From the NCBI GenBank assembly GCA_021292105.1, contig CM037864.1, forward strand, positions 8,174,635-8,238,634: a stretch of 64,000 nucleotides of DNA, in the 5' to 3' direction. A model generated the notes under the pieces. The model did not search any database. It was not told the DNA's origin and worked only from the letters and a program-made list of their open reading frames with translations. Source of the DNA: Anadara kagoshimensis. Lineage: Eukaryota > Mollusca > Bivalvia > Arcoida > Arcidae. The position numbers and the translations under genes are program-made. Of this stretch, positions 38,301 to 50,300 are shown in pieces (positions within the stretch are counted from its first letter, which is position 1; each line of letters starts with the position of its first letter).

Positions 38301-41300
38301 ATGGATTTCTTAAAATTTGGTTAGCCCTATATTTAAAATTACACGCTGAAATCGACGGCTGTCTATCCATTAGTAATTCAAATAAATCACGTGCATACTC
38401 CATGTTCAAATCAAAACCCCCAAAAGAAAAGCAAAAACTTTGAAAACAGCCAAATTTAGAAAACACTTGAACCTACACCAGAAAGACGAAAACTGGTGCT
38501 CTAGGAGGGTAAGCACATTCTGATTTGCTCTATACCAGCCACGTGTTAACTAGTATGCTAAATTTCCAGGTTTCTTTGCCATAAATTTACTACAATTCAA
38601 TCATTTTTTAACTTGCGATTTCCCTTTACTTAAATATGGCAAATTAAAAGCTTTTATAATTTTGTAAATTGTTAAGATATTAAGAAATCTAAGATGTCAT
38701 TATAAAAAATATAATTTCACTTATGACATCTGTTTTTGTTTTATTTTTGACAAAAATATTTATTCATAGTTTCAAAACAAGCTTGCTTAATTTAATTTTG
38801 AAAAATCTTAGCTAAGGAATGATTGTGAAACCGGGTCCTATATCTGTAGACCCTATTATATCCGCTTTACTATAGCCATGGTTCCGCAATCATCTATATC
38901 AAATCTTTAGGATACTGCTATTGATAATGTTGTTTCATCCAATTTTAGCATCAGATTTCTAACATTGTTTAGCATTGTAAAAAAAATCATTTTCACAATG
39001 ATCCCTGATTACGCAGGCAAAATATTTTCCTAATTATATTATTTTTGTTATGTTACAGTTTTGTGCTATAGGCGGCAAACAACACTAACCTGTCCGCTTG
39101 ACCTTTCGTTAGAAGTATTCATATTCATATGATCCATCCAATACATGGGTAGTGGTTGAATTTGAAGTTAATACGTAAATAATGCACCCTTCCAATGATG
39201 TAGACGAAACCTGTGTTCCCTAATACATTAATGGATTGGTCCATAATAAATATTTAAATCAAAGGTCAGAAAGACAGGTCAATATTGTTTGCCTATACAT
39301 GTAATGTACACTGATTAGTAAAAAAAATTACAACTAGATATTCGATGGTTTTCGATTCTGAAGGAAAACAATTTTACGGATGATTTAAGAGTATTTTAGA
39401 GTTTTTTACGCCACTTACAGAAAACGTGTAAAAAGTGTTACAAACAATGAGAGTAGCTAGAAGTATATTTGATTGTTTGAACAGACTTTAATCCAAGTGT
39501 GAATAATTAGTGTAGACACCATTACACAGCATTACATAAAACTGTTTGCATCAACTGTTCCATTCATAAGGTTAGACAACGTGGTGTCATTTACATTAAC
39601 CCACCACGCCTACCAAACAGTTTCAATACGTAATGAGATTTGACAGTCACTTGGTTTGGGTAGTATCGAGAGACGCAAACAAGACGCTATATAAAAACAA
39701 GCATTATGAATCAATTTCAGAATGGATTATTTCGCTGTTTTCGCTAAAACGCTGTTTATACATTTTTTGTCATCAGGCGAAATAAAATTATGGAAGGTCA
39801 ATCAAACAAACCGAAAACTTTGTGGTGCAACGGCAAATGAATTTAAAACAAGAAATTTACAAATATAAAATACAATATACAGTCAAGATTGAATGTTATT
39901 TAGAACTTCAGTACAGACCTGTCGAAAGTTTAACACTTAGCTTACACGGATAAAACCTCGGCTGTCGAGTGACCGAGATATGGATAGCTAGTGGTCTGAA
40001 GACTGTAAGATAGATAGCAGCTGTCAACAAGCTGACGTATTTTAGGTAACTACTGTAGGAACCATTGTGTTTGTGACAGTGAAATACTCTTTATAGCCAT
40101 AGAAGAACAAATAAATTTGAATAGAGATTAAAATTTTTTACTTAGTCATAACAGGAAATCTGTATGCGCATCCGCGATTGTCATTAAGTATGTCTGTAGA
40201 AAGGAAAATGTTGGCGGTATGGGGATTTTACATTACGAAAATACCGGAAGTGATGTCCTTGGTGACGTTTTACGTCATATGCGCAACAGAATCCGCCATT
40301 TGCCTGGTTTTTCAACATGTTAAATCCCAATAGCGCCAAAGTTTTAACCTGTGCAGATATATTCTGGGCTCACCGCGGATGGGCATACAGATTTCCTGTT
40401 ACGACTAGGTACAAGTAAGTGAAAAATACCAATCTTTATCCAAATTCATTTGTTGTTCTATGGATATGAAGAGTGTTTCACTGTCATAAACACAATGGTT
40501 CCTACAGTAGGGGATGAGTTGAGCTGTCGATTCGTTAGTTCAGTGTTAAACTTTAGACAGGACTTTACTGTATATAAGGACCACATGTTTTTAAAAACCA
40601 GTTAAGTTTTATTCCAATTAATATTTTTTATCCTATTTGAATCTGTATATAATGACCACCTGCCCATAAAGGTCATTGTTACTGCTTCTCTTAGGTGATC
40701 TTTAAAGACAGGCTTGACTGTAATTTGATTTGGCAAAAATTTCCTGGTTTGGTTGCGAAGAAAATTTATTTTTTATAGTAATTTATCTTTTTTTATCCTA
40801 TTTTGATCTGTTTATAACGACCACCTGCCCATAAAGGTCATTGTTACTGCTCCTCTTAGGCGACCTTCAAAGACAGGCTTGACTGTAATTTGATTTGGCA
40901 AATATTGCTTGGTTTGGTTGCGAAGCAAATTATATTTCGGTAATTTATTTTTAAATACATACTATTTTACTAGACTGCACTCCCCTTTTCTTTAATTGAG
41001 ACGAAATAATTAATGATCTGTTGAAAGTGGTTTAGTTTTGTACTGACATACTTAAAACTGTACTCTTTTATCCTAAATTTCATCGTAATAGATAAATGAT
41101 CACACTATTCATCAGATTACGTAAGCTAAAATCTAAACTTTAATTTGTGCTTGATGAGCGATCGACTAACGTCTGAAGCTTTAAACTGTATCTAATGACT
41201 GATTTTAAATTGAAGAAAGATTTTTAAATCGTGATAATTATCATGGAAACAAGTTAATTAGAACATAATGAGTCGTTACATGAAAGATAAGGAAATGCCA

Positions 41301-44300
41301 TCATGACGTCATTAAGATTGTGGGCGTGCCTTATCGATAATGCTTGGAATGTTAGTTTTTGAAAAATCAATAAAATTATGCAAACATTTCAGCTTGACAA
41401 ATTGAGCTAATCTATTCAAACAAAAACATACATGACTATGCCTAAATTACAATTCTAAAAGCAAAGTGAAAGACAATGCCTTTTAAAAATCCATTGAAAT
41501 TGAATTTGCAAATTTAGCTGTGTGAAACACATTGGCACACAGTAAAACTTTTACTTTAATGAAATAAAAGGGGTGATCTATATATGTGTTAGATTTTTGT
41601 GAAAGAATGACCCTTCCAAAGCGCCGGCTAACAAATGACATAACTTCTCGCAGCCTTTAGTACGCGACGAGAATACAATTAATTTGACAATTTATTGAAA
41701 ATAATTTGAAGTGGTAACAAGAATTCCTTAGGTACACCCGCAGAAGAACGTATACATGTGTTGTATCGCTGAGGTATCAAACCATAATCGAAAAAACATA
41801 ATGTTTAAGACCGCCAGTCAAAGCCTTGTGATTTTTGATGCTCTACCATTCCAGAAAGTACCGTCTCAATGTTAAGAGGAATAATATGGTATTATTCATT
41901 ATACTCATTTTTAAAACCAACTATCAATCCAAATATCTGTCATCCTCAGATGTAATTTTAATCTATAGCAGTTTCATCTCACATTATCTATTTCTGTTTA
42001 TATTCATTTATCTTTCACAGGTGGCGAAGGAAAGGATTTGAAGTTTTCAAAAGCAAATATTGTTTATTAGCAGTTGTCGTCCTTTGTATCACAGATTGTG
42101 CGCTAGTGTTAGGGGAGCTTACTCTAGATTTACACAAAGTTAAAGGTAAAGTATTTTGACATTAATATCTTAAATAAATAATTATGATGATTAAACATCC
42201 CTGTATTTTTTTATTTGAAGACAGTTTAATCACTGAAAAGCGTGAGAAAATTAGAAATCGTCGCTTACTGAAGGTCGGTACTTTTCTCTCGACAGTCCAG
42301 TCTGCTCCATCAACCCAGAACTGACCGCCTGGATATAATTGACAAACATGACATTGGTGTTAAACACCCTCTACCCCACTCATACACCAATCATAATTAC
42401 CATTTGATGATCGAGAGATATAAATATTGTTTTTGGCCAATTGGTAAAAATATATATTCAAGAAAGAAGGTTTTGAAAATATTTATTCATCAAATATTCG
42501 AATTACACAAGATGCATATGAAATGACGTGATGCTCTTCTAAAAGAGGTTACTTCAGAAGAGACTTTTAAAAAGCGATGTCCCGTGTCACGGCAGGACTA
42601 AAGAATCCTCAATGCACATTGCCCTAAGCGCACTGCAAAAGTCGGATTTTCTGCCACTTCATTCATAGCTGATGACGTCTCGATATAAGTGAAATATTCT
42701 TGACGGGGGCGTAAAACCCAAATCAATCAATGAACCAACCAATCTTCTGAAGAAATTTAAAAAACCCGTTGGTATTTTTTATTGTAGTGACATTGGATGA
42801 TACAGAAAAATTAACCAACTCAACAGAAGCTTTCTTAAGTAAAATGAGACATTTATATAAAAATCTAGAGGGTAAACAACCCCAGGAGTTATATGACTTA
42901 ATATTAGCAGCAACAATAGTTTGGAACAATACAGAACAAGTGACGAGTTATGTGAGTGATAAAAACAATAAATCGAATACCAGACATAGGAGAACATTAG
43001 ATAAGTCAACCGGAAGTACAATGACAGACAATAATTCCCAGGGTTCAATACAAGAGGATGCATTTATTGAAGAATCTCATTTAAATAAGCATTCCATTCA
43101 AGAGGATATAGCTCACGCTTTTCATCTTGCTAGTATCGCAATTCTTGGAATAATAGTGTTTGAGGTGAGTATGGCAGATTTTGATAAAAATTTTATATGG
43201 CGTTCCATTAGCAAAACGGGGCCCAAGAGCAATCCCATCGTTATGCAGGAAACAGCATTACAATTTGCAATACAGAATCGCACGGAATTTTATGGTCCGG
43301 TTTTCTACGCTTCTAATGTTTTAAAGAAAGAAGAACTATACATGTTGATTGCACTTTTAATTATTATTGTGCTCCAAGGGCCCTTTTTGCATATGGATGG
43401 TAATATGTGCATATTAGATTTCTATAAGAACAAAATACGTTTTAAGGTATTTTTAATATTTGCATTATAGAATAAGCAATAACTGGATATTAGATAAGTG
43501 GAATATTGAGAGCTCTTAGGAAAAGGTCATCCACATATTACATTTCAAGGTAGTAATCATCAAAAACAAACATACTTATCAATGTCCGAATCTCAATCTA
43601 GAGGCAAAGTAAAAACTAAAAAGTTAGGTTAGACACGTGAAGTGCCACCAGGAAAGTGAGACCGGATGCTCCGGAAGGTTAAGAACCTCCTGTTTTGCTA
43701 GTAACACCCGTCACGTCTGTAATCAAAATTGTGTGAAAGTAACATGAAATTATGGGACGTCAAAAATATCTAGGGCAATCCTGGACACAGAGACATCAGA
43801 CCTATTAAATACTGTGATGACAAACATAAAACCTTTAATTAATTTCTTATAAAAGATTTTAACTTTTTTATCAATTTTGTGCTGATACAATATTTTTATT
43901 CTGTGACTAGAACAAGGTTTGCCGAATTGAATACAGGCATAAATAAAAACAGTATATGGTGTGAAAATAAAACATAACAACAATGGTGTTTAATCAAAAC
44001 CTGTTTTGTACTCTGTCGGGGCACCTGACCTTACTTCCCTATTGGAAGTTCACATATTGAACTAAAATAACCAGTTTTTGTTTTGCTTTGGGATTGTAAT
44101 TTAGACATGATTTGTTATGATTGTGTTTAATCATAGTGAAGTGGCGTTCTTCGATGTTTTGGTGTACTTCAAACTTGTTTTTTATACACAGTTCGGCTTA
44201 CTTTAGATACATTGCGTTGGCGGTCATACTTCATAACCAGCTGTTTTGATCTTTTGCTTTACTATACGACAAACATGGATCTAATTGAATAATTTGTGTA

Positions 44301-47300
44301 AAATTTAATATAAAGATTCTTAACTACTTTGTTGTCAAGTACTATATCTTATATGATTAATGTGTTATTTGTGCTATTAATTTTCTACAAAAACCTAACC
44401 TAATATTTGAAGTAAGACCACTTGCACTTTCCTTTGAACAAATATTGCCTATTACAATTTCATCTCCATATATTGCTGATCCTGTTGTAGATGTAGATAA
44501 AAAATACTAGTAAATTATTGTACCACAAACATAAGATACAATAATACAATAAAAATATCCACAATACACAATTAAAAGCAAATATATCATTCTATGTTAA
44601 AAACACAATCCCAACGCAAAGTAAAAAGTTCCCCAAAGGAAATGAGACCGAGTGCTCTGAAAGGATAAACACCTAGTGCTAGCTACATAATACACGTGTG
44701 AAATGTACTTAAGAATGAAAGGAGCATGGAGCTAAAGGACGTTAAAAAGATCCAGGGTAATTTTGGATACATAGGCACAAAAAGAGTAACAATGTGAAAA
44801 ACATACAAAATGGCGTTTTATCAAAATCTGGTCTGTCAGGTCACTATCATTCAGTGATTTTTTTCTGGATGTTTTACGTCCTGTATGTTTTTTTTATATA
44901 CAGTTCGAAGTAGTTCAGCTATGATTCACTTGCGTCGTATTTCTATCCCCGCTGTAGATCTTTCGCTTATCTATACGACAAATATGGATCTAATTTAATA
45001 ATTTGTGTAAAATTAATATAAGAGATTCTTAACTTTTGTTGTCAAGTACCATATCTCATATGATTGATGTGTTGTTTGTGCTATTAATTTTCTATAAAGA
45101 AAACCGAACCTAATATTAAGAGTACAGTTCATTTGCACTTTTCTTTTGAACTGTAATTTCCAATTACATTCCTTATTTTATTTTAAAGATCTCGTTATGG
45201 ACACACATGACATATGGCTTTTTTTTAAATTTTATCATTCAGTGAAAATACACCATTTTTTAAATGTATTGAATAATAAAATTTCTAAAAATAATCGTTT
45301 ATGACATGCATGAAAATAACTTAGAGTAACAACAATATATAAGACCTTAGACGATAAGAACTATTCACAAAACATAAAAAATAAATAAATGAGAGAGAAG
45401 TCAAACATGAGTCATGGTTAGCATGGTCAGTCGTAAGGTCATCAGTAAGATTTTTTTCATTGATATAATGGTTGTTTCTCAGATAGATTGATGTCTGGTC
45501 TGTCAAATAACACTATCTAGTTGATGTTTGGGGCAAATTGGTTATTATTTACTGTGACTGAAGGAATGGCAGGGTTTTGTGGGAATATTTATGCTGGAAA
45601 GATTTGTGTAAACAATTGATTTAGACTTTGAAGAAAGGATTAACGGGTTTTTTTACGAATAGTTCCAATGGAAAGATTTGCGTAAACATTTTTTTTTCAT
45701 TTCTATCATTAGTAGATTTGTTTAATAAACAATGTTTTGACAATAAGACATGTCATTGGTCATTGTGTGGTAAATTAGCCATATTTAACTGTTTTAGGTG
45801 TTTTAAATTTGTAAAAACGTGTAAATTGTTTTGACATTCGATATTTATAGAAACTATTGGTTTAAGCAAGTTGTATCAGCCCTTATAAAAGCATTTTAAC
45901 AACACCATGTGGTACAATTCTGTCATTACCAGTATATCCCTAGTCTGTCAGGTAGTCTATATTTATTGGTGTCAGCATTAATACCTAGAACTGTCTCTTG
46001 AGAGCAAAATACCCTCCTCGCCCCAACATTTAATGTGTTCTCACGACCTTTACTTTTACGAAAAGACTTTGGTACAAGGTCATGACACACCTATGGACCA
46101 TGGAAATTATCTATGTGAAGTTTTATGACAGTCATCCAAAGCAGCTATGAGATATGGCCCGGACACGATTTTACACGGACAGACGGACAGACAGATATGG
46201 TGATTCCTATATACCCCCTCAAACTAGTTTGCAGAGGTATAATTATATCATTTTATATCATTTTTTTGTTGCTTCTTTGCTGTTTATTTTCATTCTAAAT
46301 CAATAAATTTCGAGCTACAAAAGACGGAACGTAGATTCACAAGACGTAAATGAGTATAGAATCAGAGTCAAACAATTAATTGCCCAGAGCTGGACATTCT
46401 GTTAAAGTGTTATTCGCGTATGAAACGTAATAATACGCAAATTCCATTGATATTGAGAAAATATTTTCTGGTCTGTCAAAATCATATTTAGGTGTTGTTT
46501 GCTACAGAATGACAGAATATCCCATTTCTGAAGAAATCATTTTAGAAATGTTGCCTTATTAATAAAAAAACAAACAAACATACCAATCCATGTCTGTCAA
46601 CTATTTTCATTTACTATTATAGTAGGTTTGTTTACTATATTCACAAAAGTGTTGTGACAGGTTGATATATTATATTTTAGTTCCCTCTTTGATAAATAAA
46701 TAAATCTTACTGATAGATTTCCAAATGTGCATACATTGAGACGGCTTATTTGTATGTCTGTATTTTTGTTTTGCCTTTTTCTCGTTGTTCGCTGGCATGC
46801 GTTTCCCGGTCTTCATTCGTTGTTCCTGGAACGATAAAATACGCTTCTAAGATATAGATATTGATAAATATTGATAAAATAAGAGTCAATGTCCTGAACA
46901 AGTCACTCTTGAGATCGTCTTTATATAACGGCTTGCTAGAAAATAAATTAAAGTCTGGTCTGTCAAATAGCAATTCTGTAATGTTTGCTGGAAGATTGTT
47001 ATTTAAACTCTGATTGAAGGAATGTGTGTATATCCAATCCCATTTACTATTATGTTAAGACAATTCTAGAACATTTGGGTTATTAATTTGTCAAAATCTT
47101 GTTTTTTGTTTACTACTATCGTTTGTTTACAAACAAGGTCTTTTGTTTAAGTAAGTGTTGCGATAAATTTAATGTCATATTTGTTTATTTTAGTGTTGTG
47201 ATGAATTTGATATTAAAGTGCGTTGTTTGGTAAAAACGTGATGTGGTAAATGTTTGCATTCAAAAAGTTATTAAACCACACGACTGAATTTAATTTAGTC

Positions 47301-50300
47301 CATCTTTAGAATAATCATTATAAGTCTGGATTTCTGTTCCCTGTCAAAACCACAATCCAAAAGCAAAGTAAAAACTTTGAAAACTGGTAATTTGCAAATT
47401 TTCTCAGGTGAAACGAAGTGCTCCGGAAGGGTAAGCACCTGTCTGGAAACCTGCACGTGCCATTTATGTAATTAAAATCTATACTACTTTGAGATGTTAA
47501 TTATATTCAGGATAATTGAATACAGAAACAGCATACTTATCAACAATATTGTGATAACATCCAAGATAAATTTTGCGGGTCTTGATAAGCCGAGGCTTGC
47601 AATATTCCTTAGTCAGCAATAAAATTGTAAATAGCTTGTTTTGTTGTATAAAGTTCCCGTTGCGGAACAAAATTTACCGTAGCATGTCAGTTCCATTGTT
47701 TAGGTTTTCAAAAAGCACTAATACCAAACATATATATAATATATATTTCAATATCGAAAGTTAGTGATTTTATAATCAGTGATCTCAATACCTCTTATGA
47801 ATGTTTTATTTTAATGTTAATCTTGTTTTATTTCAATTATTTTTCTTTGATAATTAGTTCTTTCGCGCCAATGGTTGCTTTCTCTTTTTCTATATATATA
47901 ATTTTTTAAAAGCTACGATAAATAATTGTACAAGAAAGGAATCGTCAGAGAGATAGATTAAGAGTCACCATGCCGTGATGTGTCCAAAACAAGTCACTGT
48001 TAAGGTCGTCTATAGGGTCTTCTCATTGATATAAGGCTAACCTCGAAGATAAATTGATGTCTGGCCTGTCAAGTACCAATATCTGTGATGTTTGCTATAC
48101 GATTGCTGTTTGAACTGTGACTGACAGAGTGACAGGATACTGAATGCAATATCTAATCATTCTAAAGAAGGCGATTGTTTATACATGTTTTTGTGTAATT
48201 TAGTGTTTTGTTTTCAATAACAAAGTGGCTTTGTTAGAGTATCGGGTCTCAGTAATTTAATATCTTTGGATCTAAGTTTAACTCTCTATTATGAACCATT
48301 TTTTGTTACTGATATTATTTTTCGATGAAATGTTAAGTGTAAATATTCCCATAACTGCGCAGGAAACGTAATAATGCTAAAATTTTACTGATAGTCCCAA
48401 TTCATATTTTCAATGTAATCTGTTGAATTTGGTATTTTTGGAAAATCATCATTTGTTACAAGAACGCTTGCCTGATTGTTGATATAAGGATTGACGCTTG
48501 TTTTTAGTCGTTCATCAATATATGAACTATAAAGGAAGGTTTCGGCAAATCAACATTAAAAACAAACGTATTCAGTGTTTTGTATAGTAAAATAATATTT
48601 ACAAAAAAAATATGAAATGACAGAACAAGAATCCCACATGGGTCGTAGTCAAAGGATGATCACCGCTAAGGTTATCTAAAGGTCATTTATTGACATAAAG
48701 AATTATATAGAAGATAAATTAGTGTCTGGCTTGTCAAATGACAATATTTAATGTTGTTTGCTATAATATTGCTACTCCTACTGTGATTGAAGAGAATGTT
48801 AAAGAACTTAAAATTTTTATTAATGATTCTTGAAAAATAACGCTAATATATCAAATCCATGTTCTAGCCAGACAGGAGGTGCCTTCCCTTCCCGTCTCAG
48901 TTGAAATTCGCGTGTTTAACCTGATTTTCCAGGTTTCTTAGATTTTTACGTTGCTTTTGGAATTGACAAGGTATCATCTCTGTGTTTGATTTTGTTTACT
49001 TTCTTGTATCATAATTGTTTACAAAATAACAATGACGTTCTTTTTATTTACAAGAGTGCTTTTTTTACTTTAGTATTATTTTGTTAAATGATGTGTTTGA
49101 GATATTTATTGATTTTTTATTTTTATTTTTTTTCTTATCATGATTTTTGCCATAAACAACAATAAATATTGAAACTTGGAATAAGATGTTCGACATCAAA
49201 AACAAACGAAACTGATTCATGTCCAAATCACTTTTCAAAAGAATCAAAATAAAAGTTTTTTAAAAATTTAGCAAAATAATTTAAACACGCAAAGTCAGTG
49301 AGGCCGGGTGCTTCGAAAGGGTACCGTGGCGACGTGTGTAGTCAAAATCGAGAAATAAAAAGACCATGGAACTATGCGGTTATGGGATATATGATAATTT
49401 AGGAAATAGAGACATCATACTATTCAACAATATTATGATAACGTTCACATCCCTATATTTATTTATAAGTGATCTGCTTTGTTGTAGTGGAAACTATCCC
49501 TACAATAGCGTATTAAGAGAAAATAATAACATTTGAGTTAAAATGTTTAAACAATAAAAATCGCAGTAACCGCAACCCAAACCATAATGAACATGGCCTT
49601 AACTGTATAACCATGAGATATGTGGTTATTTTGTGTCATTTTAGAACACGTCTGCACTTCTGTAGAACTGTTGAGATTACAATCTAAATACTTGACAGAA
49701 ACATGACCATATGTCACATCGAGGATATCAATTTTTGCTTCCTGTTTCTCTTGTATGTTTTAATATAATACAAAGTAAGTTTTACCGAATGCCATTATAA
49801 CTAAGTTGATTACCTCTGAATATTTGATTTTATCTCTTGTTTTGATAGCACAGTGTGATATGATATGATGTCAAGATGCTCAGTATTGTGGTAGAAAGAC
49901 GTATCATGATATGATACGATATGATATGATATATAAATGATCTAACATTACTTAGAAAGATGTATGATGATTTGAAATGATATAATATGAAAATATGTGT
50001 CACCCCTATCTAAATGTGTAGATGCTCCCATTTTTGTTGCAAGATTTATGGTGACATGTGATATTAAATGATATCATATGATATTATATGGAATAATATA
50101 CAGGCTTAAATCTATCTAAATAGGGCAATAAAACGGTCGATAAACTTCTGAAATCACAATTTTTAGTTCATCCAATTTTAGGAATCCATATATTTCATCA
50201 CTTACTTGATATTCAAAGCAGTAACCTAGGTAACCTTTCTGAATACATTATTTGACATACTTTCTTATCTTTTAAACAATTTATCAAAAAACGAAACTTA

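Larger units (their letters stand above)
20186..42020 (+). other. Intron 2 of the proton channel, 21.8 kb
   Basis: Donor GTACTC, acceptor TTCACAG. It is the largest intron and is mostly repeats (listed separately). Sections with nothing recognised are about 26020-26850, 28340-28790, 29580-30597, 30900-31490, 31650-32235, 34060-35070, 36745-37835 and 38545-39910. No transposase, reverse transcriptase or host exon on either strand could be supported inside it. Confidence 0.5.
45410..48800. repeat. Scattered copies of repeat family H
   Basis: 'gatgtctggtctgtcaaataacaatatct' with 'ttgatataa' upstream and 'gttatt-aact/tactgtgactgaagg' downstream occurs near 45490, 46470, 46955, 48055 and 48725, spaced irregularly. 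The interval also holds a minus-strand family E copy at 46003-46245 and a family G copy at 47335-47590. It is non-coding. Confidence 0.65.

Noticed and set aside
42021-43164. TMEM266-type voltage-sensor protein in place of a proton channel
   Set aside because: The S1 Asp in the D112 position, the coiled coil after S4 and the exon 5 linker agree better with Hv. A tree would settle it.
43165-43470. Open frame continuing past the exon 4 donor
   Set aside because: Similarity to Hv S2 stops exactly at GAG|GTGAGT and resumes at 53276. The extension looks like intron that happens to stay open, though a retained-intron isoform cannot be excluded.
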